The notes: generated from the letters alone by a model not told the origin. Positions 46,255 through 58,561 are shown, numbered from the stretch's first letter. The stretch: 64,000 nt of DNA from Manduca sexta (GCF_014839805.1 NC_051129.1:2914001-2978000); one strand, 5' to 3'. Translations and numbers: made by a program.

Positions 46255-48664
46255 ATGTATTTTAAATTTATGAATTTCCTGATGCTTTTTCTTTGTCATG
46301 GAATCTCGACTGAAGACAAAAGACTCAAGCAGGGTTTGCCGAACGGATTTCTTTCTGACTGTAAGTATTAATAATAGTAATCATGTGTTATGCTGTTCAC
46401 AGCTAGAATAGTTTTTTACTGTGAAGCTTACATCTTTGTCCTAGCCTAGTGGGCTTACCCATTATAAACTCTATTATTCTTTATTTATTTTTGAATGCTT
46501 TGAATGACGAGACGAGCTTGTTTTTCGCCTGATGGTAAGCGATCCTTGATGTCTCATTCCCTCTCAGTGACCGTCCTGAGCCTAGGTTCGTAGCCCGTTA
46601 GTGGGTTGCCCTCAGCATGGTCGCTTAATTTTCAAGGGTTGCGAGCGTCTAAAGCGCTCTACTAAATGTCCGGGATGTTTGAACCTATATAAGCCGGCTC
46701 TTGCCAAGCTAACAAACCTAGGGTCATATAAAAAATAGCGATACGCCATAAACAGTAGAAACACCATCCAAAATCTTGAATTTCAAGTATTGTTTGGTAT
46801 TCCACTACGCTCACCATGCTAAGACATGAGATGATAAGTCTTATTATGTTCAGTAGTTCACTGGCTGCAATATTCTTTAGACCGGAACACAACAGTGACT
46901 ACACATAGAAATAGATACTGCGTGGTATCTACCCAGGTGAATTCTCACATATGAGCGACCTATTACCAGAACCTCTTCGAGAATGGAATAACTAATAGTA
47001 TCTATGTTAACACGTATGTTAGATATTGAAATAGGACTAGTTTTCGGATTTAATTGCAATATTTAGTTTATTTTTACTCCCGACTTTTGATAATTTTGTA
47101 GCCTTCATGGTTATTTACTATTCTTGTTAAGGACAAATGTATCCCAATTAAAATCCTTTAAAATCTTAAAATCAGACTTGTATAATCTAGACAATTTTTC
47201 AGGTGAAGGATCTACCAAAGAAGCAATAATATCTAATAAAAGCTTAAAACACTTACAAATAGCAGTTCTAGGACATGGAAACGCCTTAACAGCCAAGAAA
47301 ACTATATACAACTATCATCAAATGAAAGAATTGGCCGCAAACAGTGACTTCTCAAAGAAAATTTTCATGTATATGCCTGGCTACATAGACCACATAAGTT
47401 TTCCAGTTTCACCTTTAATGGGAATTCAATATAAAAAACTTGGTTACAATGTTTGGATTCTAGAATATTCCGCGTTTTCTCTTTGGTTTTATCCTGTGTA
47501 AGTATAGTTTATAACAGATTCTGTTTGTTTTTAAAATCCTGGTTGGTTTTGCTCGTTTGAAAACAAGACGAGCAAGAACAATGTCACTAGCTAGCGCTTT
47601 AAAAGTAAAATATAAACTTAATGTACTACATAAATAGAATCGCGCCTTTTCCTCGTTCCAGTGTAGGCAGAGGTCTAAAACCCACATTTTAGGGCCAGCT
47701 ATGTCTGGCCTCATGTAATACAGACGGGGGACGGGGTCTAGTCTAGGGAGATAATCGTCATCAAAGCAATTTAATGTGCTCATTAATTATTTTTTACATA
47801 ATATACATACCTATATGTATGTATGATATAAAATAAATATAATATAAACTAAAAATAAATATCTCCATACTTCACAATTATTAAGGTTCTTTGGAAGAGA
47901 TGCAGTGATAGTAGCATTTTGTATATTTTTAGTAATTTTATTTTCCATATTTTATTTTAAGAGTTTGTATTCTTACAATTTACAGCGCCGTTCGCTTACT
48001 ACGACCAGTTGGCCTCCGGGTCGCGGAAATGTTGGCGAACCTCACGAAATACGGCATGGATCCGAAAAAGTTCCACCTCGCCGGCATCAGCCACGGAGGG
48101 CAAGGCATCAGCTTCATAGCCAAAAGCTACCGCCAGATCACAGGCAGGAATCTATCACATCTCATAGGCTTGGATCCATCTGGGCCTTGCTTCAGAAATT
48201 TGGGCCCAGAACATAGATTGGATAGCTCTGACGCGGACTTTGTCGAAGTCATACACTCCAACATAGATGGCTATGGTATGCCGGGGAGAATGGGGCACAT
48301 TGACTTCTACATAAATGGAGGGGAGTACCAGCCTGCTGACATCCCCACTATCCCCTGCGACGGTTTTTGCAGCCACGTCAAAACTTTTTTCTACTGGGTA
48401 GCTGCTGTGAACAATCCGAAGTGTTTCATCGCTATGAAATGTGATAGTATACAGGATGCTAGGGACAGGAAATGTTATAACAGAGAACCGATGGTGACCA
48501 ATTATTTAGGGGAATACGTGAATAAATCTAGACAAGGTATATTTTACGTGCCTATACACTATGAATATCCTTACTGTATGGGCAAGAAAGGCTTGATACT
48601 AGAAAATAATATTTACATTAAAGATTTGACGCAGGCAAATAAAGTCGATGTGTTAGTTTTATGA
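46255..48664 (+). CDS. Lipase gene B: secreted pancreatic-lipase-like enzyme, three exons
   Basis: Exon 1 46255-46360 (signal peptide MYFKFMNFLMLFLCHGIS, then GLPNGFLSD; donor T|GTAAGT). Exon 2 47203-47497 (after acaatttttcag; donor CTGT|GTAAGT). Exon 3 47986-48664 (after caatttacag). Splice phases are 1 and 2, the same as in gene A. The product has 359 aa. Catalytic residues by position: Ser169 in GISHGG, where the usual residue after Ser is Leu but here is His; Asp197 in GLDPSGPCF; His264 in CSHVKTF. The lid loop is the same tiny PCDGFCSH. Exon 3 is exactly as long as that of gene A (679 nt), so the two arose by tandem duplication. Intron 1 (842 bp) holds a SINE F copy broken by repeat G. 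A TTTATA at 46162 may be the core promoter, but its spacing is poor. An extracellular digestive or yolk-associated lipid hydrolase is likely. Substrate unknown. Confidence 0.93.
46484..46970 (-). mobile_element. SINE-like F, interrupted by repeat G (in lipase B intron 1)
   Basis: The left part ends at cgcctgatggtaagcgatc and the right part resumes at gcgatacgccataaacagt. The join point gcgat is repeated on both sides of the 46545-46735 insert, like a short target duplication. Confidence 0.6.
46545..46735 (+). mobile_element. Repeat G inserted in SINE F
   Basis: tcctgagcctaggttcgtag, cccgttagtgggttgccctc, gcgtctaaagcgctctac. It matches 11475-11625. GCGAT lies on each side. Mobility is shown by the clean interruption of the host repeat. 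Confidence 0.6.
47015..47115 (-). repeat. Dispersed repeat C
   Basis: ttttcggatttaattgcaat, actcccgacttttgataat, gtagccttcatggt. Immediately before lipase B exon 2. Confidence 0.4.
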
Positions 48665-48795
48665 TTATCAAATTATGTAGTCTAATACTAGTAAAAGGTA
48701 ATCGGATTAAAGGTTGTGGAATGTAGTTATTTTACAAGAGTTAAATGTGCAAGTAATGCGCCTAAGGGTAAATTAACTTCAGTACTAATGAACAC

Positions 48796-48801
48796 AATAA
48801 A
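48796..48801 (+). promoter_or_regulatory. Polyadenylation signal, lipase gene B
   Basis: The first AATAAA after the gene B stop codon, 132 bases downstream. Confidence 0.5.
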
Positions 48802-49924
48802 GTATAGCTGATGCAAGCGATTTATAAGGCGTTTTTATTTTGTATATGTTTGTTGTGCTGCCATCTATTAGTTTTCGTTTGTACTGCAATGTACTGTAAA
48901 TGATGCTGTAAAACAAAACAGTTTTTTCCGCACCGCATTCATAGATGGCGCTAGTATTGCAATAAGGGAATAAATTATAATTTTTGGTAAGTCGTGATTT
49001 TCTTTGTATAGTCTTGAACTTTCATTACTTACCGTTTTTGTGATCACAATTAAAATAATTATTTAGTAAGCAATTTTAGATTATTCATTTAAATACATAA
49101 TTATATTAAAAAAAATTTAGGCACTTGGTAAGTATTTTTTTAAGGATTCATGTAAAATCATCGTATAAATACTCTCAGAATAAAATACAAAAGCAACAAA
49201 ATATTAGGTAAACATGATATGATGGATTTTCTGACAATAAAAAAATAAATAAATAATAGTAATTAGGTCCAACATGAGACTTCATTATTAAAATATTAAT
49301 TTACTTGTAAAATTGGCCCTAGTTTGTTCATTTTAACGTAGTCACAGCAAAGTGGCCTCGCAGACAGAAGTAAGTAAAGAGGTGCCTAAAAACATGTCGA
49401 TTGCCAAGAGATAACATCCCCGAACGGTCGGCAGAGTAATGCCGGCTTGCTTGATAACTTCTTCACGATTCGCTTTAAAGACCATAAGTTGTACGAAGGA
49501 GTAAACACGTATGTTGGCAAACTGTTCCACAAATATGAGTTACTGAACCTATTAATTCGAGCCGGGATGAAAGAGACCACGAACCTATAGTTTCGCAAAC
49601 ATAAGCGTGTTCTGTTAAAGAAAAAAGTATAAAAACGTATGAAGAAAACAGACAATTGATTACTTACCTTTACACCTTACGAATTTATCCTATTCTTGAA
49701 AATTTACCGACAAATCAAATTAGGACTATGCTTCAGAAGAATATAGTTAGGTATTAAACCAATCATTTTTTGGTTACTTTGATGATCGTACTATGGTTTT
49801 TCGAGAACTTCTTGTCATCTTGAGATAAAACAGAAAAGTGCGTGGAACAATTTGTTCCCTTGACTGGCTTGTTCGTTTTAACGGCACAAAGAAACATCAT
49901 CATCAATGTATGCAGAATCATAAA

Positions 49925-50034
49925 CGAAGTCTGGTAACCCGCACCAGGCCAGCGTGGTGGACTAAGGCCGAAACCCTTTTAGTAGTAAAGGAAGCTCGTG
50001 CCCAGCAGTGGAACACTGTACAGGGCTGATGATT
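49925..50034 (+). mobile_element. SINE S1, 3' fragment
   Basis: aacccgcaccaggccagcg, tggtggactaaggccgaaa, ctcgtgcccagcagtgga, gtacagggctgatgatt. Confidence 0.6.
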
Positions 50035-52373
50035 ATGCCTACATTTGTTTTCTATTACCATTAATAAATTACACTCAAATCTTCCTCTTGACTTACTCCG
50101 TCTATTGACAACAGTATGAAAATCTGTACTGGTCGTTTTTGAGTTTATTGCGTTCAGATAGACGCGACGGGGTACTTTGTTCTATATGTAAGGATATAGA
50201 AGCTAGAAGCAGCACGACTGGTACATTATATATACATAATTGACGAAACAAGTAAAATGCTAGCCTGTTGGTAATCGTTGTAACTGTCCATAATCAACAA
50301 GAATACCAGAAATTTTAACTACCAAGTGCTTATACATGCGATTCCACCCTCTCCGCACCTAGAAAGATTGATGTTAATTGTCCAGAATTAAATGATTATG
50401 TCCTTCAAACCCAAATACAATAATAATAACAATAGCTTAGAATGCTCGGTAGCAGGAATAGGTTATGGTAAACCCAGTCCAATTCCCGCATTCGATATCT
50501 ACAACTTATAGCACTTACCAATACTCTTGAACGAGACATCATGCAAGATTCAACCATCAGTTGCGTCAACATTACCAACTCCAGTGTTTACACGTATACA
50601 ATAGCATTAGTGATAAAAAAATATTCGCGCTGCATCCGAAGGGTTAAAGCCATTATGACCACGAAGGTCAAACGACGATGAATTAAAAACGCATTCAATC
50701 TGCAGGCAGCTGTTTACCTGACCATCTATTGTTCATAAAAGCGCGCTCAGTTTTGGGTATAATGTCAATACTTGGATTACCAACTTGAGGGGTTAACCCT
50801 TCCGGTCCGCGGTTCCGAAATTTCTTTGTCAGCAACGCATTCTAATTTGCATTTTATTTATCTGCCCATAAAGTTGATTTAAGAGCGTAGATTTGAAATA
50901 ACATAATCTATGAAGAACGATAGGATTTTGAATTCTATTCTTAGTATGATGAAGTTGCTTTTTGAGTATCAGTTGGTAATCTTTTTAAATTTCGAATCTG
51001 GGTAGGGTCAGCAAGAGTCTCGGACAAAAGATTGTTAGGGTCTATTGGTTGTTTTTTAGTGGATCTAACGGACACCTGGCTCCGATTTGAATGCAATTAT
51101 TTTGCTGACCGTGAAGGGAGTTTTAGCATATTTAAACATGTGTATTATTTTTTTATAGTAATTAGTCGTAGCGTAAAATCTTTTGTTATCGAGGACCAAC
51201 GGCCATTGAAAAATAATCTTTAATGCATCTCGGCAAAAAATAAATTTGGGCGCAAAATTGTATTCTTATTTACGTATAGGACTCATTATTCCTTTTCACT
51301 ATTGTTTAACAAAATAAATATCTGGTTTTGAGGTTGGCTAAACGAAATTGTTATAGGTAATTTTGACTTCTTTATCGGAGCTAAAAGAAGCATTGGACAG
51401 GCCGGCATAACTATACCGACCGGCGGGGATGTTTATACGATCATATTTATTCTCGGTTGACCTTTTTTTGGGCTTCACTCACTTAACATTACGTTGAAAG
51501 AAGCCACTTTCCCGTGCCTATGAAAAAAAAGTTGAAATTAAGACTTATACTAAAAAGGACTAACTGTTCTTCTCATATCATGCTGCAGAAATACCGTTAT
51601 AGAGAAATATAGACAGCACTCCAAGCACTTTTGCCCCTACCGTGACGGTACAAAATCAGCATTTTAATTCATCAATCAGCCATATGCCGCCATACAAGGA
51701 TCTATTATTAAAATTGACCTTTCAAATGTGACTATTTTGTGAATAATGGCCAAAAACATGAAAGTTTCCACCATAATTACGCAATTAAGTATCAAAAACT
51801 AGAAATGGCTTTAAAAATTGAATTATAATAAAAATACTTACCATAAAAATTGATGGCACTTCGTACGAGCTACTTTGACCATAATCCCTATTAAGTCGAT
51901 TTTAGGTGACATAGTATGAAGGAAACAAGGGCAACGTTTTAACACATAGCGAATAATTGTGCGCATAGTGATGTAATAAAATATCCGCAGCTACCAAATT
52001 TATCTGATAATGGAGACGAGAGAAAATATAAAGATGCGATCATAGAGTGTGAGGCATTATTCAGACATAGTCTTGTACAATAATATAGAAATTTAAGATA
52101 TTAGGCAGGAATATAAGAGGAAAATTGTTGTTTTGAGTATTAAACCTGTGATAAATAGTACACTCAAAGTTACCCTATAATACGTACAAACTTTATTATA
52201 TATGATGAAATATATAATAATAGGAATTATAATGTCAAAAGTATCCGAAATAAGCACAGTGTCCAAACATAACCAGGACTTTAATACGCATATAGCTATC
52301 ACTTTCAAATAGTAGTATTAGCTATTTATTTAGTTCGGATATCGAGCTTATTGCAGATAAAATAACTAATAAT

Positions 52374-52674
52374 AATATCAGCCCGCATTATACTGTCCCA
52401 CTGCCGGACACGGGCCTTCACTACTACTGAGAGGGATTAGACCTTGGTCCACCACGCTAGACTAGTGCGGATAGGTAGACTTCACACACCTTCGAAATCC
52501 CTATAGAGAACTTCTCAGGTATGCAGGTTTCCTCGCGATGTTATACTTCACCGTAACAGCAAGCCATAATTCACAAAGAATACACACATCATTTTAGAAA
52601 AGTCGGTGTGTCCTTAGGATCTGTGGACATTTGTCTCAGCATGTCTGTTCCACACCCAACTAGGCAATCGCCGC
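52374..52674 (-). mobile_element. tRNA-derived SINE S1
   Basis: Minus, near full length: atcagcccgcattatactgt at the left, accacgctagactagtgcgg, and cccaactaggcaatcgccgc (A-box complement) at the right. Confidence 0.75.
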
Positions 52675-53034
52675 TGTTTCGGATACAAATAAACGGATAT
52701 TTAAAGTACATCTCTGACAGGCAGGTGAAGTCACTACTATTAAATTAACGATCCTTCACGGAAATCGATTGCAAAAACCAGCCTTCTAGTGTTACGCCAT
52801 GGCCTATGTATATAGTTTTAATTATAAATTATTGTAAAGTGCATACCTTATAAAGAAATGTTCCAATTAGTCAAGCCCAGATGAGTTACAGCGGACATGT
52901 TTGATAATACGGTTGGTAAGTTACTCTACGATCTTATTATTGTAATGTATTTTGCGAATGCTTATAAAAATTATATGTAGGTAGAGCATACTGCATATAT
53001 ACAATATTCTGTAGAACAAATACTATTTCAACGA

Positions 53035-53125
53035 AATATAGTTAGTTTCGGATTTTATTGCGGTTTTTTTGTATATTAATTTCTGCTGACGTTTCAAAGC
53101 CTACAGCTTTCATGGTCACGGGGTG
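53035..53125 (-). repeat. Dispersed repeat C
   Basis: gttagtttcggattttattg, ttctgctgacgtttcaaag, cctacagctttcatggtcac. Confidence 0.45.
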
Positions 53126-53497
53126 AAGTATGGGCCTCCCCTAAAGATTGAGATAAGAACTGAACATGGGTTTAATTGTTGACATCCTGTGGCTGATGAT
53201 GATAAAGCAATAATTTATTCTCATAAATTATCTTTTTGCAGAAAGATTTTAAGGCAATATTCTTTACACCTTACAGTATAAATGGCATGGCTCGACTGAG
53301 GTACCAATATCTTACAGTCAATGAATGAATCAATCATCATCTATGCTTTTGTTTTTGAAACAGTCATACGGTACATGAATTAAATATTGTCTGTGCTTTC
53401 CGATATCTTAAAATAGGAAACGCAACCAAAAGGGCTTATTTATAATTATTTATTATTTCCCGTCGATTTAAAATGGGTAGAGACTAGAGACTATTTT

Positions 53498-53972
53498 GCT
53501 CTCACACCCACGACAGCAACTCCGTAAGCCAGGATCAGCAGTGGCATGGATATAACACAGAGCAGTGAAGCTCGGAGAGTCTTTGGAGGCACTAATCTGT
53601 CTCCCCCATGAAATTAATCAAATAGATAGATTTTTTTTATTGCTGTGAGACGAGCTTGTCGTTCGCCTGATGGTAAGCGATACGACCGCCCACAAACAGC
53701 AGAAACACAATCCAACACCTTGAAATACAAAATATTGTTTGGTATTCCACTGCGCTCGCCATCCTGAGACGTGAGATGTTAAGTCTCGTTATGTCCAGTA
53801 GTTACACTGGCTACAATGTCCTTCAAACCGGAACACAAAAATTTCTACACACTGTTGCTTGGCGGCAGAAATAGACATTGCGGTGGTATCTATCCACGCG
53901 GACTCTTACATATGAGAGGCCTACCACCAGTAAGTGGTAAGATAGGAAGGAGTTGGAAATATTAATTGTCCC
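53498..53972 (+). repeat. Dispersed repeat E, split by a SINE F insertion
   Basis: The left part ends aattaatcaaatagatag. The right part resumes aagataggaaggagttgg at about 53939, followed by aaatattaattgtcc. Without the insert the order is that of 36604-36775. Confidence 0.6.
53632..53936 (-). mobile_element. SINE-like F, full length, nested in repeat E
   Basis: Runs from the complement of the A-rich tail (ttttttttattgctgtgag) to ggcctaccaccagtaa. AGATAG on both sides is a probable target duplication. It gives the best view of the F boundaries, about 305 bp. Confidence 0.7.
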
Positions 53973-54332
53973 GGACTCAAGGAATCACTCAGGTCTCACA
54001 TCTTATCGACAAAAGTATATGCCTGGAACATGACTATCTACGATAAAAACACAAAGCCCCCAAAACCACCGTCAAAAACATGAATATTAATATCCAGCAT
54101 AAAGAGCTAGGTAATAAAATGTACACTCTTAAGTGGAGTCTAGCCCCGAGTTATGCGTGCCCCTTCCGCCTCTCAGGGCGAGTGGATAGGAACTTTATCT
54201 ACCACTTGATCACGTGTATAGCATAGATTAGGGTTAGTGCTCTTGAGATCGCGTTTCATCTTCATATAAAATTCAAATGGGTATCTTGTGAAGATCACGC
54301 AGTATGTGTTAAATTTAAAAATATTTAATAAT

Positions 54333-54445
54333 TCGGCGGCTTAGTTGTATTGCGTGGTGCAACAGAGTTTTAAGGTCGTGAATTTGAATTCCAGGTTAAG
54401 CAAAGTGATATTGGGTGTTTTTGCTCAGCAACAGCCCAAAGTCTG
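54333..54445 (+). mobile_element. SINE S2, 5' part
   Basis: cggcggcttagttgtattgc (A-box side), gtcgtgaatttgaattccag (B box), gcaaagtgatattgggtg. Truncated after gcccaaagtctgag. Confidence 0.55.
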
Positions 54446-54624
54446 AGGACCTCTACCTACCCCATAAAAAATACTTTTTTCGTTTAAAAGTATTTTAACT
54501 TCGTGAGTCGTATTTAGGATTTTCGTGAGGTATTTTAAATTTGAACTATTAGCACTATACCTAATGTCTGCCTACAAGAATGCCCACTGTTTAAGACTAT
54601 ACCAATAGGCACCGAATTTCATAC

Positions 54625-54800
54625 ACACACTTACGCTTTACATCGCCGAAGAGGCAGAAAGAGACGCAACTGGCGCACTTCCTACCATGTATATTCCGTC
54701 CCATGATATGATTGGGGCGAGCCCATCGTCTTATCAAGCGTAAATTCCAGACTGGGCTAATAATGAATATGAAAAGCTAGTTTCACTTTGCCCGACCCAG
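54625..54800 (-). mobile_element. SINE S2, 3' part
   Basis: Minus: cacttacgctttacatcgcc, ggcagaaagagacgcaactg, gggcgagcccatcg, gcccgacccaggaattt. It faces the plus fragment at 54333-54445. Confidence 0.55.
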
Positions 54801-55319
54801 GAATTTTCTTCTCTAAAAATACTTCTGACATTTTATCTCCTAGGGCGGCTTAATAATATTGGCAACATGTGTCCAGGTTTCCTCATATTTTTTCCCTTGC
54901 CGTTAAAATACCAGCTTAGAAACATTGCAGTTTAAAAGTCAGACATCCTGAAGTCAAATCTAAGCGATGAATTTCAAAAGTATATAATTTTATTTTATAA
55001 AGATTCCATGGAAGAATTTTATATTACTTTTATACACAATTTTTCGCTGGACTTCAACATGTTTTGTAGTGCGAGCCAACATTGCAATAATCGGACTAAT
55101 GCGCGAACAATATGGACATTACTAATATGTAAATTTTTTTAAGTATTAGCTTCGTTCTAGAACTTGTAGGAATGTCTACAGTATGAAAACATTAACTGAC
55201 TGACCATAGGACCAATGTTTGACTAAAGCAAGAGTCATATTCGATTAATTAATTTCATAATATACATAAAATACCGCGAATAGAATACCTACCTAATATA
55301 ATTAGTTCTACAGAATGAT

Positions 55320-55465
55320 TTCTTATGTTTACGCGAATGTTAACTTTTTGCATGACCAACATCTTAGTTCGCCCCATCACTACGAAGGCTGCAAAGTTAT
55401 TGAAACGTCAGGAGAAAAATATAATACAAAACCGCGATGACATCCTAAAAATAGTTTTATTTTAG
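55320..55465 (+). repeat. Dispersed repeat C
   Basis: tttacgcgaatgttaact, atcactacgaaggctgcaaa, tgaaacgtcaggagaaaaa, aaccgcgatgacatccta, tagttttattttagtac. Confidence 0.5.
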
Positions 55466-56404
55466 TACTACAGAATTTAGTAATTAGTAAAGAAGGTCTG
55501 AAGAAAGTTAATATTTCACGCTAAATTGTACAATAAAGTACAAAAACAAAACTACAAAAATCTCTTAATTTGCCGTGTCTATTGGGAAAGCCCCCTTCCA
55601 TTGATTTCCAATGTTACCTGTCTTGGGCAACCCTTCTCCATTTTTACCGATTCGACGGTATTAGCAAATTCCGATATACAATGAAAATCCTACTAATCGA
55701 CTAATCTGACTAATCGGCATAATTCTAACAACCATGAAAAAAATCAAAATATTTCACACCTTTACGTACCACGAAAACATGAAAGATATCAATTTTTAGT
55801 CAGAATTATCTTTTCCATTATGTACCAAAAGCATAGCACGACAAACACACGAAGGCACTGTTGTGATGACGTCATCAGTTTGAAACGCTACCGGGGTTAT
55901 GTAGAGGATGCTCAAGGGAAGTCTTTCTGCGCACTTAGGTCCATTATTCATGGGGTGGTAGGTTTGCTGCCAAAAAGAAACAAGCCATACAGGGTGTCTG
56001 TGTAGATCGATTGAGGTGTTTTGATCGTTGAATTTTTATATATAACTTTATAAATAATATATAAAATCTCTCAAAGATTTATTTTAGTTAGCTATCACTA
56101 ATAATGTAAATATTAGGCAACTGTATAAAAAGTGTCCACACTATGCTGTTGGAATGCTATATAATAAGTTAGGAAGTTTCTTAAATATACTATTAATTCG
56201 TTTCTTTTTAATCGTAACATTTTTAAAGTTAGAGCGTAACTCTAAAAATAATTATTGGCATTATAATAAAATACTTCATGATAATATACATAAATTAGCT
56301 TGAATATTTAAAATTGTGTCTTAAAAAACTTCTGATAACTTGACATTGCGCAAAAATACTAAACGATTTCAATCGACAGCCATGACGAGATTACTGAACG
56401 TAGA

Positions 56405-56560
56405 TTATGCAATTCTGATTTCTTATATTTACGCGAATGTTAGAAATTTCAGTGTGATCCCCTCTGTGACCATGAAGGTTGCAAAGTCTTCGAAACCTCG
56501 GGAAAAATTATAATATAAAAAACAACGATGAAGTCCGTAAAACAGTTTTATTTCAATTTT
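56405..56560 (+). repeat. Dispersed repeat C
   Basis: ttacgcgaatgttagaaa, ctgtgaccatgaaggttgc, cttcgaaacctcgggaaaaa, acaacgatgaagtccgtaaa, cagttttatttcaat. It creates part of an incidental 109-codon frame. Confidence 0.5.
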
Positions 56561-56910
56561 ATGCGATCCGGTTAAGACCATGTGAAGTGGTTATTCAGTC
56601 TTTAATGTTAGACACTATGTACTTTATAAATCTCACCTGCATTCGCACCAAGTATCAAAACTACACCATCCGCGCATACAATCCCGTTAATAAGGAAAAG
56701 AGTACACGAGGTACACAAGGGATCTTGCGCGTGGGGAGACGCGGGTATACTCAAATTTTCTTTTTCGGTGAGCTTTTGACATTAGCAAGCCTGAGGTTTT
56801 ATTTATAACGAGATATTTGATATGTACCAACGTGAGACCTATGTGGATCTATTTAAGGGCGGTATTAAATTAATTTACATACATTCTAAGGTGACGAAAT
56901 TAAAAGGCGT

Positions 56911-57435
56911 ATGGGTATTACTCGGACCGCAATGGACAAAATGAAGAGAATATGGCGAAACAGAAACATCACTAAAGCCACAAAGATCAGGCTCGTACGA
57001 ACTCTAATTTTACCCATATTCCTTTACGCTGCAGAAACGTGGACTCTGAGAGAGACTGAAAAGAAGAAGATAGATGCTTTAGAAATGTGGTGCTGGAGAA
57101 GAATGCTTGGGGTGTCGTGGACTGAATTTCGAACAAATACCTCGATACTTCAAGAACTCGGCATCAAGCAGCGTCTATCCGCCTTAGTACAGTCTCGCGT
57201 ACTCGCTTTCTTCGGACACATTTCTAGGAGAGGTGACCAGTCTGTGGAACGTGTTGTCGTCCAGGGCAAGGTTGAAGGCACTCGACCGCGAGGAAGGACT
57301 CCTATGCGCTGGACCGATCAAGTTAAATCTGCCGTGGACCGTCCCGTACATGAATGCACCAGAATTTCCTCTAACAGAGAGATATGGCGTAAGATCATGA
57401 GGCGTATTGCATCTGCTCCAGAAAACTCTACATGA
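56911..57435 (+). pseudogene. RTE-like non-LTR retrotransposon, 5'-truncated reverse-transcriptase C-terminus
   Basis: A single uninterrupted frame of 174 codons carries the end of the reverse transcriptase and its tail: TKATKIRLVRTLILPIFLYA, AETWTLRETEKKKIDALEMW, CWRRMLGVSWTEFRTN, RVLAFFGHISRRGD, RGRTPMRWTDQVKSAV. This order (LYGAETWT, then MWCWRRMLxxxWTxxxTN, then FGHxxRR, then RGRPxxRWxDxV) is usual for endonuclease/RT elements of the RTE type in insects. The palm with the catalytic Asp pair and the endonuclease are absent. The element starts near 56905 because of 5' truncation. The stop at 57433 is followed by a short 3' tail ending in an aagaagaagac repeat at about 57468-57480. The lack of stops suggests a fairly recent insertion. 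The clade name is a recognition, not a search result. Confidence 0.8.
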
Positions 57436-57844
57436 CGACCACGACCACTCTGTCAAGAGTGTTACGACTAAGAAGAAGACATACATTCTGATGAGACTTA
57501 AGGTGTAGTTTCATTAAGGTGGGTATGCGATTTATATACCTTTGGTGTTGGAAAGATTATTATGTTATATTTTTAGGAGTGTAAGCCAATTTTAGACAAG
57601 TTATATTAAAAAACAAACAAAAAATAACTAGTCAATTTTAGCTCAGAATGTCATAAGACCTCTAGAAGTAATTTAGTAGAGTTTTTTATGTCGCGTCTTT
57701 TCTACTAAGCAAATAAGAAACTTTAATTATATTATGATAATTATAGTCTTTTTTAACATGACAAAGAATTTTTCTTAGCTCTGATGAGTACAACGTAGCC
57801 TTATGTTAACCAAAATACCCTCCATAGTCATAAGCACGAGTTGT

Positions 57845-57895
57845 ATTATTATTTTCTCCCGACGTTTCTAAGACTGCAGTCGTCTTGGTTTCGAC
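57845..57895 (-). repeat. Dispersed repeat C, fragment
   Basis: tctcccgacgtttctaagac, tgcagtcgtcttggttt. Abuts SINE F at 57897. Confidence 0.4.
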
Positions 57896-57896
57896 T

Positions 57897-58195
57897 TAAT
57901 TTTTTTATTGCTTTGAATGACGAGACGATCTTGCCACTCGCCTGATGGTATGCGATACGACTGCCCATAAACAGTAGAAACACCATCCAACTTGAATTAT
58001 AAAGTATCGTTCGGTATTCCACTGCGCTCGCCATCCTGAGACATGAGATGTTAAGTCTCAATATGTCTAGTAGTTGCAGTGGCTACAATGTCCTTAAAAC
58101 CGGAACACAACAGTGACTACAGACTGTGGCTTGGTGGCAGAAATAGACATTACGGTGGTACCTACCCATGCGGACTCTAACATATGAGAGACAGC
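57897..58195 (-). mobile_element. SINE-like retroposon F
   Basis: Minus, near full length: tttttttattgctttgaatg, gacgagacgatcttgcca, ctgcccataaacagtagaaa, ccactgcgctcgccatcctg, ending with catatgagagacagcag. Confidence 0.7.
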
Positions 58196-58561
58196 AGTGA
58201 TTTTATTTATCATTATTACCCAACATACTGGCTGATTAAATGATATTGCAAAAATATCGTATTTAAATAACATTGCGGCGGCTTTTCTATGTTAAATGAA
58301 GTATTAACTTGGCAAAGTGAAATCTGGCAGCCGGTCACTAGTATCCTTTGGAATTCATCAAGTGGAAAAATCTTTAAGAACCTTCGCAAAGTTACCTTTT
58401 TGGATACAAAATGTCTCTTTTGTTTGTTTGAGCGTTATTAATTCGATGTAGGGGCTACGTGGACAAGATTTGACGGTCCCTTTTAAGTAAAATAAGGGTG
58501 GAGATGCAAATTATGAGGCTCTTAAACACAAATGCATTCACCCTTCAAAATAATCTATAAT

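Larger units (their letters stand above)
48802..56400. other. Repeat-rich intergenic region, no gene seen
   Basis: Contains SINE S1 pieces (49925-50034, 52374-52674), repeat C (53035-53125, 55320-55465), repeat E with nested F (53498-53972) and S2 pieces (54333-54445, 54625-54800). A diverged B-like stretch lies at about 49340-49450. The remaining stretches, for example 50100-52300 and 55470-56400, show no splice-flanked or protein-like frames. Confidence 0.6.

Noticed and set aside
47124..47202. ATG upstream of lipase B exon 2
   Set aside because: Intron read-through. The acceptor at 47201-47202 and the matching phase with exon 1 at 46255 give a better model with a signal peptide.
47905..48216. 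103-codon plus frame overlapping lipase B exon 3
   Set aside because: Alternative frame of the lipase exon with no family resemblance.
55820..56005. 61-codon frame containing a tgatgacgtcatca palindrome
   Set aside because: No recognisable domain, splice context or paralogue. The palindrome alone does not make a gene or a proven regulatory site.
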